Source: Actinomycetes bacterium
Lineage (GTDB): Bacteria; Actinomycetota; Thermoleophilia; Solirubrobacterales; JACPNS01
NCBI GenBank assembly: GCA_023404495.1
Contig: JAEYBE010000061.1
Location: 1 to 64,000 of the forward strand
Direction of reading: 5' to 3'
DNA: 64,000 nucleotides
The position numbers were made by a program, and so were the translations under genes. Shown piece after piece: positions 16,016 to 24,497 of this stretch. Below the pieces are notes generated by a model, which saw nothing but the letters and a program-made list of their open reading frames with translations, had not been told where the DNA came from and made no database searches. The first letter of the stretch is position 1, and every line of letters starts with the position of its first letter.

Positions 16016-16978
16016 TCAGGCCCGGCGACGCGGCACCACCGCGGTGCCCATCTTGCGCGCTGCGTAGTTGTCAAAGCGCCCTGCGACCGAATCGAACCCG
16101 AGCGCCCGGTCCATCGCGCGCGCGTTGATCGTCGTCCAGCGGCGCAGCGCCCATTCCGAAGAACGCGACTTCTGCAGCCCGGACATCTGGCGCAATGAGC
16201 GCGGCATCAGCGTGGCCGCGGCGTGCCCGGCCCATTTGAGATTCACCGCGAACGGCCAGTCCTTCATCGAAACAAGCCGCAGATCCGGTTTGGCGACGAA
16301 GGCGATCGTCTCGAGGGCGGCGTTGCTCGCGCACAATGACGGGAGCATCGATGCGAAGTACTCGCGATACTCCTCTCGCGAAGCCGGGATGATCTCGCGC
16401 GGAATCCCCATCAGCTCGCCGGCTACGACAAACTCCTTGAGATAGCGGTCCTGGTCTTCTTCGGAGAGGTCGCCGACGAATTCGCGGCGCGAGACCATCG
16501 CCGAATACGTCTGCGCGCAGTGCACCCAGAGGAGCGTCTCGGGATCATTCGCCGAGTACTCACGTCCGGTCACCGGATCGACCCCATTGATCTTGTCGTG
16601 CACGGTGCGAACGCGCGCCGCCGCCGCGAGAGCCGTCTCGGTGTCCGAGAAGACGATCTGGTGGATGTACTGCGCCGTGCGGCGAAAGCGCCCCAGCGGG
16701 TCGGTCTTGTAGTCCGAGTACTGCGTGACGCCGGCCATCGCCAGCGGGTGCAGCGTCTGAATCATCAGCGCGCGAAATCCACCGACGACGAGGATCGGGT
16801 GCGAGTGAAGCTTCCAGGTCACGCTCTCGGGGCCGAAGAGACCCCAGTCGGCGGCCTGATCGAGCCCGGCCTCGATTTCGGGCATGCGGTCGCGCGTGAA
16901 CCTGCGGAAAGGTCCGCGAGCGTCGGCTGCCGCCGAACGGTGCGCCGCACCGTGCTCAGGTTGGTGGCTGGCTTCCAT
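16016..16978 (-). CDS. DUF2236 / MpaB-type oxygenase family protein
   Basis: A 320-residue protein of the MpaB/DUF2236 family, which includes latex-clearing rubber oxygenases and fungal MpaB; family members studied bind b-type haem and cleave hydrophobic substrates oxidatively. Recognisable segments are ILVVGGFRALMIQTLHPLAMAGV, DPLGRFRRTAQYIHQIVFSD, and ETLLWVHCAQTYS with the conserved W-V-H. Histidines in QTLHPLAM and LWVHCAQ are candidates for haem contact. It has no signal peptide. Convergent with leuS (9 bp apart) and transcribed alone. The family is confident; the substrate is unknown. Confidence 0.85.
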   Translation of the reverse strand: MEASHQPEHGAAHRSAAADARGPFRRFTRDRMPEIEAGLDQAADWGLFGPESVTWKLHSHPILVVGGFRALMIQTLHPLAMAGVTQYSDYKTDPLGRFRRTAQYIHQIVFSDTETALAAAARVRTVHDKINGVDPVTGREYSANDPETLLWVHCAQTYSAMVSRREFVGDLSEEDQDRYLKEFVVAGELMGIPREIIPASREEYREYFASMLPSLCASNAALETIAFVAKPDLRLVSMKDWPFAVNLKWAGHAAATLMPRSLRQMSGLQKSRSSEWALRRWTTINARAMDRALGFDSVAGRFDNYAARKMGTAVVPRRRA

Positions 16979-17109
16979 TGGACTAGAAAACGAGTTGTCA
17001 GCGACGGGGAAGCGGTCCCCACCGCGACTTCCGCACTGAACACGCAGTCTACGGGCGATCAGGCCTCAAAGCGACGCGGCAGCAAAAAACTTTGCAACCC
17101 GTTTGGGGG

Positions 17110-18306
17110 TCAGTTTTCGTCTGCGGGAAGCAGGCTCAGCACGTCGGGCTCGACGTCGGGAGCGGCGAGCTCGTCGGCACCGCGGCGCAGCGATTCGACC
17201 TTCTCAATTGCCTTGTCGAGCTGGCGTTCGCGGGTGCCGGTCAGGCGGTCCCAGGCGCCGCTGGCGGTGTTGAAAGCGTTTGAGACCTTCTGCGTTTCGT
17301 CTTTGTACATCTGCCATTGCTTGCTGAACGCAGCGATCGCGCTCTGAATCTCGCGGGTGCGCGCTTCGAGGCGGAAGTTGTCAGTCGACTGTCTGATCAC
17401 CGCCAGCACCGCAAAAAGCGTCAGCGGCGAGCAGATAACGACGCGGTTCTCGAGCGCGAAATCGACGATCGAGGCGTCCTGTTCGTGGATGAAGCCGTAG
17501 ACCTGCTCGTTGGGGATGAAGACGAGCGTGTAGTCGAGCGTGCCCTGGGCCGGATTGATGTAGTCGCGAGTGGTCACCTCTTTGATCCTGCTCTTGGCGT
17601 CGCGCAGGAATTCCTTGGCCGCGGCGTCGCGCTCGGCGTCGGTGTCCGCCTCGAGGTAGCGATTGAAGGCCGCCATCGGCATCTTCACGTCCATGTGCAG
17701 GACGCGCTCGTCGGGAAGCATGAAGGTGTAGTCGGGCCGGCTGCCCTCGCCGGTCGTCTGCTGCTTGCGGTAGCTGACGCCCTCGATGAAACCGGCGACG
17801 CGCAGGACGTCCTCGGCGACCTGCTCGCCCCAGCGGCCGCGTGACTGACTACCCGACATCGCTTCGCTCAGCTTCTGCGTGTTGTGGCGCAGCAGCTCGG
17901 TCGCTTCCTTTGAGTGGTTCACGGCGGCGGCGATCTGAGCGAGGCTCTTGGCCTGCTGCTTGTCGGTGTTTGTGACGTACTCCTGGACGTTCTTGAGCTC
18001 TTTGCCGATGCCCTCGAGCTGCTTGTCGATCGCCTCTTGGCGCGCTTTGAGTTGTTGCTCGCCGAGTTCGGTCTGCTGCTTGAGGTGCGACTGCGCGAGG
18101 TTCAGAAATGTTTCGGTCTGCTCTTTGGCGACCGCCGATTGGGAGTCGCGCAGGCGCAGCTCGAACTCCCGCTCGCGCGCCTCGCGCTCGGCCTCAAAGC
18201 GGGCGAGCAACTCCTCGGAGTTGCGGTCGAGCATCCGCGGCAGGACCACGAATGCGAAGCCCGCCACGATTGCGAGCACAACAACTGCGAAGGCGATGAT
18301 CAGCAT
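17110..18306 (-). CDS. rmuC: DNA recombination protein RmuC
   Basis: A 398-residue RmuC-family protein, linked in E. coli to limiting rearrangements at inverted repeats. It has an N-terminal membrane helix (LIIAFAVVVLAIVAGFAFVVLP, residues 2-23), a long coiled coil (about 30-130, rich in E, R, Q), then the nuclease-like RmuC core: GRWGEQVAEDVLRVAGF, RPDYTFMLP, HMDVKMPMAAFNRY and DYTLVFIPNEQVY. The D-x-K in DVKMP fits a PD-(D/E)xK-like site. It is divergent from comEA; a perfect GAAC-N4-GTTC palindrome lies 31 bp upstream of its start, suggesting SOS control. Confidence 0.93.
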   Translation of the reverse strand: MLIIAFAVVVLAIVAGFAFVVLPRMLDRNSEELLARFEAEREAREREFELRLRDSQSAVAKEQTETFLNLAQSHLKQQTELGEQQLKARQEAIDKQLEGIGKELKNVQEYVTNTDKQQAKSLAQIAAAVNHSKEATELLRHNTQKLSEAMSGSQSRGRWGEQVAEDVLRVAGFIEGVSYRKQQTTGEGSRPDYTFMLPDERVLHMDVKMPMAAFNRYLEADTDAERDAAAKEFLRDAKSRIKEVTTRDYINPAQGTLDYTLVFIPNEQVYGFIHEQDASIVDFALENRVVICSPLTLFAVLAVIRQSTDNFRLEARTREIQSAIAAFSKQWQMYKDETQKVSNAFNTASGAWDRLTGTRERQLDKAIEKVESLRRGADELAAPDVEPDVLSLLPADEN

Positions 18307-18337
18307 GAGAGATGCATCTTGTCAGGCAGCCGGGATG

Positions 18338-18349
18338 GAACGTACGTTC
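18338..18349. promoter_or_regulatory. SOS-box-like palindrome (GAAC-N4-GTTC)
   Basis: GAACGTACGTTC is a perfect 12-bp palindrome that matches the LexA operator core of Gram-positive bacteria and actinobacteria. It lies in the divergent region between rmuC (start 18306) and comEA (start about 18468). One outer base of the longer TCGAAC-N4-GTTCGA consensus matches on the right side only. The 8 fixed bases would occur about once per 65 kb by chance, so position is the main support. Confidence 0.55.
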
Positions 18350-18467
18350 GCATGTCTGCCGGGCCGTCCGAAGATTCACATTCCTGACGCAGAATCGTCG
18401 CAAAACGGTCTTGTTTCGTAACGCGCAGATCCGTAGCGTTGCCGCGGTGCAGGGTGAGAACCGCCAG

Positions 18468-19019
18468 ATGCTCGTTGTCTACGCCGCCGCGTTGCTGGCG
18501 GTCGCGTTGATCGGAGCGCGCTATCTGAAGTCGGCGGCGGCCGATCGGGGGGTGGTGCGCACGGAATCGGTCTCCCGGTTTGATGGAGCTTCGGGGGCGA
18601 CCGGCGGCATCGGTTTCTCGGCACCGGTGGTGTATGTCTCGGGCGCTGTGCGCAGGCCGGGCGTCGTGCGCCTTCGCGCGGGGGATCGCGTAGCCGACGC
18701 GATCGAGGCAACTGGCGGCGCCGCTCGATCGGCAGACCTCAACGCCGTCAACCTCGCAGCCAGAGTCGCTGACGGGCAGCAGGTTGTTGTCCCGCGACGG
18801 TCCGGCGCCGGTGCGGTGGGAGCAACAGGCGTCGTGAGTCTCGCAACGGCTTCGCTCGACCAGCTCGACGCGCTCGACGGCGTCGGGCCGGGGCTCGCCC
18901 AGAAGATCCTCGACTACCGCGCCCAGCACGGCGGTTTCAAATCGGTCGACGAACTCGGAGAGGTGCCGGGAATCGGGGAGAAGCGGCTGGAATCGCTGCG
19001 CGCGCAGTTGCAGCCGTGA
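18468..19019 (+). CDS. comEA: Competence protein ComEA (DNA-binding, helix-hairpin-helix)
   Basis: Surface DNA receptor for natural transformation. With the ATG at 18468 the product has 183 residues; AGGGTGAG lies about 9 nt upstream, and the N-terminus MLVVYAAALLAVALIGA is a membrane anchor. An SLBB domain follows (PVVYVSGAVRRPGVVRLRAGDR, VVVPR). Two helix-hairpin-helix repeats close the protein: ASLDQLDALDGVGPGLAQKIL and FKSVDELGEVPGIGEKRLE. An upstream in-frame GTG (18447) is possible but lacks a ribosome-binding site. The gene overlaps comEC by 4 bp (GTGA). Confidence 0.92.
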   Translation: MLVVYAAALLAVALIGARYLKSAAADRGVVRTESVSRFDGASGATGGIGFSAPVVYVSGAVRRPGVVRLRAGDRVADAIEATGGAARSADLNAVNLAARVADGQQVVVPRRSGAGAVGATGVVSLATASLDQLDALDGVGPGLAQKILDYRAQHGGFKSVDELGEVPGIGEKRLESLRAQLQP

Positions 19020-21334
19020 CGTCTGGGCTTGCTCAGCGCTACCCGCGGCACGTGCTCGCACTGGCGCTGGCAGCTGGGCTCGCACTCGCGGCTGCGCCTG
19101 AGTGGCTGATGTTCGCCGGCGCCGGACTGCTGGCGATCCTGCTTGTCGCTCAGCGTGCCGGCGTCCACGTGGTGATCGCCGGTGCCGCATTGTTGGTCGC
19201 CGGCGCCGGCGCAGGCTCGGCGCGACTCGCGGCGATCGACTCCGACCCGCTCGCACAAGCGCTGTCCGGCGACGTCACTCTGCCTGGCCACCTCGTGACG
19301 CAGCCGCGCGAGGGCGGCGATCAAGCGACACTGCGGATCCGCACTAGCGGCAGCGGCCAGCTCGTTGAGGTCCGGTCGTTCGAGCCGCTCGCTGCTCCCT
19401 TGAGAATCGGTGACGAGGTCGTTGTCCGCGGCCGCCTGCGGGCCGTCGAAGTCGATCACGGAAAGTCGCCTGAATCGCAGCGGTATGCCGGGTACCTGCT
19501 GCGCAACGGGGTGCGCCGGCAGATCAATGCGCGGAACGTCGAGGCCACGGGCGCGCGGCGAGGAGGTGCGTATGGCGTCGTCGATGCGATCCGCTCGCGC
19601 TCAGAACGCGCGCTCGCGTTGGGCCTGCAGCGCGAGCCCGCGGGCTTGCTGCGTGGGATGGTTCTCGGTGGCGATGCGGGGCTTGCCGAACCGACCGCCG
19701 AGAACTTCCGCGTGGCCGGGCTCGCGCACATCCTCGCCGTCTCCGGTCAGAACGTCCTGCTGATCGTGATCCTCGTGCAGGCGATCTTGATGGCCTGCGG
19801 CGCCGACCGCCGCGCTCGCTTGATCGTGCCTGCGGGGGTGATCGTGATCTACGTGCTGCTCTGCGGCGCGCAGGCGTCGGTGATCCGGGCCGGGGCGATG
19901 GGACTTGCTGGGATCGCGGCGCTTGCCGCGTCGCGCCCTTCTTCGCGGATCTACGCGCTGATTCTCGCGTCAATCGCAGTACTGGCCTGGAATCCACGCG
20001 CCACAGCGGACGTCGGCGCGCAGCTGAGTTTCGCCGCGGTGCTGGGCATCATGGCCTTCGCGCAGCCGATTGCAGGTGTGCTTTCGCGGTTGCCCGCTTG
20101 GGCCGCGCAGGCGTTCGGGGCGACGGCGGGCGCGACCGTCGCGACCGCCCCGCTAATGGCATTCCACTTCGAGGCCGTCTCGATGGTTTCGCTCGCGGCG
20201 AACGTGGTCGGCGAGCCGCTGATCGGCCCGATCGTCTGGCTCGGCTCGATGACCGCCGCGATCGGCCAGTTTTCACCTGAGGCCGGCGCGCTGCTGAACG
20301 CGCCGAACGCGTTCCTGCTTGCCAGCTTGATCGAGCTCGCGCGCGGCGCGGCAGCGATCCCCGGAGCGCAGATCTCGCTAACCGGATTCGACATCTCGAT
20401 GCTCGTCCTGAGCTACTTGCCGGTGCTGCTTGCGGCGGCGTTTGCCAACCGCATGATCGCGTTCCAGCGGTCGCCAGACGTTGCGGCGCCCGTGCGATTG
20501 ATCGCGTTGCTGGCGGCTGGAATGCTGGCGATTGCTCTGCTTGCGCTGAAACTCTGGCCCGTGAATCGCGTGCAAGCCCCTTCGGTGGCGATGCTCGATG
20601 TCGGACAGGGGGACGCGATGCTGCTCACGGGCGACCGCTGCCACGTACTGATCGACGCCGGCTCAGCCGGGCGTGGTCTGGGAGACTCGCTGCGCAAGCA
20701 GGGCGCGGAGAGGCTCGACGCCCTGCTAATCACGCACGCAGAAGACGACCACTTCGGCGGCGCGCTCGAGCTCGCGCGCGATGGCGATCTTGAGGTTGGG
20801 ACTTTCATCGACGGAGGCGGGACTACCGCCAGCGACGACTACGCGGAGCTTCGCGCTCGCATGCGTGAGGGTGGAGCCCGGGTGGAAGCCGCCGTCGCGG
20901 GCCTGCGCTGGAGTTGTCCGGGTTTGGCGATCGAGCTGATCGCGCCCGCAGCGCTGCCGCCCGGCTCACCGCCGCCGGCCCAGCCGAACGCGCGCTCGGC
21001 GGTGACGCGGATCGATGTCGGCGGGATTCGCGTCTTTGCGTCGGGCGATGCCGAAAGCTCGCACCTTCCCGGGCTGGCGATCGGTCCGGCAGACGTGCTG
21101 AAGGTTCCGCACCACGGCAGCGCCGACCCAGGCGCCGCGGCGTTGCTCGCGCGGGTGGCGCCCGCAGTCGCGCTGATCGGCGTCGGGCGAGAGAATCGTT
21201 ATGGCCACCCGACGCCGCAATTGCTCTCCGCGCTGGAGACGGCCGGCGCGCGCGTATTTCGAACCGATCGCGACGGCACGGTGACGGTCGTGAAGGGGGC
21301 TGGTGGCTCCCTGCGCGTCACGCGCGAGCGTTAG
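19016..21334 (+). CDS. comEC: DNA uptake channel ComEC/Rec2
   Basis: Polytopic membrane channel that passes single-stranded DNA into the cytoplasm. 772 residues, full length. N-terminal helices and a DUF4131/OB-like part (about 1-180) come first. The competence domain (about 195-460) holds LAHILAVSGQNVLL and DVGAQLSFAAVLGIMAFAQP. The C-terminal metallo-beta-lactamase-like domain (about 530-770) holds MLDVGQGDAMLL, LLITHAEDDHFGG (H-x-x-D-D-H form of the metal motif), VFASGDAE and LKVPHHGS. All three parts look intact, so a working uptake channel is plausible. It starts with GTG at 19016, coupled to comEA; holA follows 11 bp downstream. Confidence 0.95.
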   Translation: MTSGLAQRYPRHVLALALAAGLALAAAPEWLMFAGAGLLAILLVAQRAGVHVVIAGAALLVAGAGAGSARLAAIDSDPLAQALSGDVTLPGHLVTQPREGGDQATLRIRTSGSGQLVEVRSFEPLAAPLRIGDEVVVRGRLRAVEVDHGKSPESQRYAGYLLRNGVRRQINARNVEATGARRGGAYGVVDAIRSRSERALALGLQREPAGLLRGMVLGGDAGLAEPTAENFRVAGLAHILAVSGQNVLLIVILVQAILMACGADRRARLIVPAGVIVIYVLLCGAQASVIRAGAMGLAGIAALAASRPSSRIYALILASIAVLAWNPRATADVGAQLSFAAVLGIMAFAQPIAGVLSRLPAWAAQAFGATAGATVATAPLMAFHFEAVSMVSLAANVVGEPLIGPIVWLGSMTAAIGQFSPEAGALLNAPNAFLLASLIELARGAAAIPGAQISLTGFDISMLVLSYLPVLLAAAFANRMIAFQRSPDVAAPVRLIALLAAGMLAIALLALKLWPVNRVQAPSVAMLDVGQGDAMLLTGDRCHVLIDAGSAGRGLGDSLRKQGAERLDALLITHAEDDHFGGALELARDGDLEVGTFIDGGGTTASDDYAELRARMREGGARVEAAVAGLRWSCPGLAIELIAPAALPPGSPPPAQPNARSAVTRIDVGGIRVFASGDAESSHLPGLAIGPADVLKVPHHGSADPGAAALLARVAPAVALIGVGRENRYGHPTPQLLSALETAGARVFRTDRDGTVTVVKGAGGSLRVTRER

Positions 21335-21345
21335 GGTGTCGGCCG

Positions 21346-22338
21346 ATGGCCGAACTCAAGCGCGCGTACCTCTTTCACGGCGACGACGAAGTCAAGATCG
21401 ACCAGGCGAGAAAGCGCCTGGCCGCCCGCGCGCGAGAGGACGGCGCGATCTTCGAGGCGATCTCGGGCGATGCGCTGACCCCCGAGAATTTCGCCGTCAC
21501 GCTGACGTCTCCGAGTTTGTTGCCCGGCACGCGGATCGTGCTGGCCGACGGTATAGAGGCCTGGAAGGCTGCGGACGCCGGTCCGGCAGCGGACGCCGTC
21601 GGCGCGCTTGCCGGCGGCGAAATCGACGCAGTCGCAGTGCTGCTCTGCCGCAAGAAGCCGCTGAAGGCGTTCACCGAGGCGGTCGAGCAGGCCGGGGGGG
21701 AGATTCGCGAGTTCAAGACCCCCAGCGAGGGCGAGCTTCCGGGGTGGCTCGTGCAGCAGGCCAAAACGATGGGCGCCGAGCTCGACCAGGACGCCGCCGC
21801 GTTGCTGGTGTCGATCGTCGGCAAGCCGGCAAAACGCGTCTCTGCCGCGCAGAACTGGAGTCCGAAGCGCCGGATGCTCGGCGAGCTGGAGAAGCTGGCG
21901 ACGGCGGCCGGCCCGGGCGGCCGAATCGACACTTCGATGGTCGAGCAGTTCGTTCGCGGCGAAGCGACGGCCGAAGTGTTTTCGCTCACCGATCACGCCG
22001 TGTCTGGGGACCGCGGTGCGGCGATCCGCGATGCCGAACGGTTGCTTGCGGCCGGCGAGCCGCCCCCGCGCATCGTTGCAATGCTGGCTCGATCATTCGG
22101 ACAGGTTCAGACGGCCGCGGCGCTCTCCGAGGCGGGACGCGCGGGCGAGCTGGCTGATGCGGCGGGCATTCAGCCCTGGCTGGCCAAGAAGCTCACACAG
22201 CAGGCGCAGCGGAGGGGCGGAGCGGCGATCCGCGACGCACTCGTTGAGCTCGCGCGGCTCGACGACGCCGTGAAGGGCGGAAGCGCCCTCGATCCTCAGA
22301 CCGAGCTGCTGCGATCGATCGAGAAGATCACTGGCTAG
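21346..22338 (+). CDS. holA: DNA polymerase III subunit delta
   Basis: Clamp-loader subunit that opens the beta clamp. 330 residues. The ATG at 21346 gives the standard beginning MAELKRAYLFHGDDEVKIDQARKR. The rest matches the divergent HolA pattern: a degenerate AAA+ N-terminal part, DQDAAALLVSIVG, LGELEKLATAAG, the lid region VSGDRGAAIRDAERLLAAGEPPPRIVAMLAR, and a C-terminal helical domain ending LDPQTELLRSIEKITG. It lies directly after comEC and before convergent rpsT, an order common in bacteria (comEC-holA-rpsT). Confidence 0.93.
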   Translation: MAELKRAYLFHGDDEVKIDQARKRLAARAREDGAIFEAISGDALTPENFAVTLTSPSLLPGTRIVLADGIEAWKAADAGPAADAVGALAGGEIDAVAVLLCRKKPLKAFTEAVEQAGGEIREFKTPSEGELPGWLVQQAKTMGAELDQDAAALLVSIVGKPAKRVSAAQNWSPKRRMLGELEKLATAAGPGGRIDTSMVEQFVRGEATAEVFSLTDHAVSGDRGAAIRDAERLLAAGEPPPRIVAMLARSFGQVQTAAALSEAGRAGELADAAGIQPWLAKKLTQQAQRRGGAAIRDALVELARLDDAVKGGSALDPQTELLRSIEKITG

Positions 22339-22365
22339 CGGCCGGCGCGAGGCCGGACGGTGTGG

Positions 22366-22632
22366 TTAAGCCGAAAGCTTGAAGCGAGTGCGCGCGGCGC
22401 GGGCCTTCTTGCGGGCGCCGTTGTTCTTGTGAATCGCACCGCGCTTGACGGCCTTGTCGATCTTCGAGACGAGCGTCTTGTGATCGGCGTCGGCGGCCTC
22501 TGCGTTGCCACCCTCAACCGCGGCCTCGAGGCGACGGAAGTAGGTCTTGATCGCCGAGGTGTAGCGACGGTTCTCGTCGCGCTCGCGCTCGGCGCGCAGA
22601 ATGCGCTTCTTCTGTGACTTGATGTTTGCCAT
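22366..22632 (-). CDS. rpsT: 30S ribosomal protein bS20
   Basis: An 88-residue, lysine/arginine/alanine-rich 16S rRNA-binding protein beginning MANIKSQKKRILRAERERDENRRY and containing HKNNGARKKARAARTRF, both diagnostic for S20. The ATG at 22632 was chosen because it gives the canonical MANIKS start; the frame stays open upstream but with unrelated sequence. Convergent with holA and divergent from murJ. The AT-richer stretch 22640-22690 upstream probably holds its promoter. Confidence 0.97.
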   Translation of the reverse strand: MANIKSQKKRILRAERERDENRRYTSAIKTYFRRLEAAVEGGNAEAADADHKTLVSKIDKAVKRGAIHKNNGARKKARAARTRFKLSA

Positions 22633-22770
22633 TGCGTGTCTTCTAAGTAGGTACTGCGAAAAGTAAGTCTTTAGGCTTGCGCGGCGAAACAATGCCTGCG
22701 CACGAGTCGCAGAGTGTAGAGGACGAAAATCTCCAATCCCCCTGAAAACAAGCACGATTTCGCCGCCGAT

Positions 22771-24387
22771 GTGGAAGAGGTCGTCGAAGAGGCAACCGGA
22801 GAGCTCGCGCCGGCGCGTTCCTCGACTGCCCGCAACACGGCGATTTTCGGCGGTCTGACCGGACTTTCACGGATCGCCGGGCTGGCGCGAGAGATTCTCG
22901 CGGCGAGTTTCTACGGCACGACCGGAGCCGCCTCGTCGTTCACCTTCGCGTTCCTGATCCCCAACACCGTGCGCTCGTTGTTTGCGGACTCGGCGCTCTC
23001 GGGTGCGTTCATTCCGGTCTTCTCCGAGCTGATCGAGAAGAAGCGGCGGCTCGAAGCCTTCAGGTTGGCCTCGACGCTCTTCATGGTGATGTTCGCCGCG
23101 CTCGGCCTACTGACGGTGCTCTTCATTCTGATCGCGCCGTGGTTCGTGCCGCTGATCACGCCGAGCAAGCTGGTCGACGCCGGGCTGACCGATCTGACCG
23201 TCGGTCTGAGCCAGCTGCTCTTCCCGATCGTGATGATCCTCGGGCTCAATGGCCTGGCGGTCGGAATCCTCCAGGCCTACGACCGCTTCACGATCCCGGC
23301 CCTTTCAGCGCTCGTCTGGAACCTCGTGATCATGCTGGCGATGGTCGTGCTGGAGCCGATGTTCAGCGGCCAGGACACGATCTACGCGTACGCGATCGGC
23401 ATCTTGATCGGCACGATCGTGCAGTTCCTAATGGCGCTGCCGGTGCTGCAGAAGGTCGGCTTCAAGTTCTCCTTCGCTTTCGACTGGAAGGACAAGCGGG
23501 TGCTCGAGGTCTTCACCTTGATGCTGCCCGTCACGCTCGGCCTGGGCCTGATCAACCTGAACCTGATGGCCAACGCGGTGATCGGTGGCGAGATCTCCGA
23601 TCAGGTGCCGCGCGCGATCGACGCCGGTTTCCGGATCTACATGCTTCCGCAGGGGATCTTCTCGGTTGCGATCTCGACGGTGCTCTTTCCGCAACTGGCC
23701 CGGATGGCGGCGCGGCGCGACCTTGAGGGCGTGCAGCGCACCTGCGCGCAGGGGTTGAAGTTCATCTTCCTGATGCTGCTGCCGGCGACCGCGGCGATTC
23801 TCGCGCTCAGCCATCCGATGACCGAGCTGATCTACCAGCGCGGAGAGTTCACCGCAGAATCGACCGACCTTGTGGCGGCGGGACTCTTCTGGTTTGCATT
23901 CAGCCTGCCGTTCAGCGGAGTGAACCTCTTGCTGACGCGCACTTTCTTCAGCTTGAAGCTGCCGTGGACGGTCACTTGGCTGTCGGTCGCAAACCTGATT
24001 GTCAACGTCGGTGCGTCGCTGCTGTTGTTGCCGCTGGGCATCGAGGGCGTGGTGATGGGAACCGTGATCGCCGACATCGCGCTGGCTGCCGCACAGTTCT
24101 ACTTCCTGCGCCGGGCGCTCGGCGGGACGTTCCGGCTCGATCACATGACGTTGCCGATCATGAAGATGCTGGTCGGGACGCTTGCGACGGTGGCGGTTGT
24201 GTACGGAGTCTGGTTCGCGCTCGAGAACGCGCTCGGCGCGGGGTTGATCGAGCAGATCATCGAGGTCGGTGTGGCGTTGACGGCTGGCGGAGTCGCGTAT
24301 GTGCTGGTCGTGTTTGCGCTGCGAGTGGAAGAGGCCCGCACGCTGGTGGACATGTTCCGCTCACGTGTCTCACGGCGCGGCGCGTAG
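22771..24387 (+). CDS. murJ: Lipid II flippase MurJ
   Basis: Moves lipid II across the membrane for peptidoglycan synthesis. 538 residues with about 14 membrane helices. Family landmarks are the N-terminal ARNTAIFGGLTGLSRIAGLAREILAASFYG, SLFADSALSGAFIPVFSE, MLPQGIFSVAISTVLFPQLARMAA, and the C-terminal helix region. It starts with GTG at 22771 after an acidic N-terminus; no ribosome-binding site is obvious, and the open frame upstream has no other start. Followed after 21 bp by a strong hairpin terminator. Confidence 0.95.
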   Translation: MEEVVEEATGELAPARSSTARNTAIFGGLTGLSRIAGLAREILAASFYGTTGAASSFTFAFLIPNTVRSLFADSALSGAFIPVFSELIEKKRRLEAFRLASTLFMVMFAALGLLTVLFILIAPWFVPLITPSKLVDAGLTDLTVGLSQLLFPIVMILGLNGLAVGILQAYDRFTIPALSALVWNLVIMLAMVVLEPMFSGQDTIYAYAIGILIGTIVQFLMALPVLQKVGFKFSFAFDWKDKRVLEVFTLMLPVTLGLGLINLNLMANAVIGGEISDQVPRAIDAGFRIYMLPQGIFSVAISTVLFPQLARMAARRDLEGVQRTCAQGLKFIFLMLLPATAAILALSHPMTELIYQRGEFTAESTDLVAAGLFWFAFSLPFSGVNLLLTRTFFSLKLPWTVTWLSVANLIVNVGASLLLLPLGIEGVVMGTVIADIALAAAQFYFLRRALGGTFRLDHMTLPIMKMLVGTLATVAVVYGVWFALENALGAGLIEQIIEVGVALTAGGVAYVLVVFALRVEEARTLVDMFRSRVSRRGA

Positions 24388-24408
24388 GTAAGCCAGATCT
24401 ACTCCATG

Positions 24409-24430
24409 AGGCGACCCCTCGGGGTCGCCT
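24409..24430 (+). terminator. Hairpin between murJ and lepA
   Basis: Perfect 10-bp stem AGGCGACCCC / GGGGTCGCCT around a TC loop, 21 bp after the murJ stop. There is no T tract, as is usual for terminators in high-GC actinobacteria. Confidence 0.7.
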
Positions 24431-24497
24431 GATGGAAGATTCACCGCTTGTTTGCGCGGGACGCCCGGCGCCCGCCCGTCATAATCACCAACCCCGC

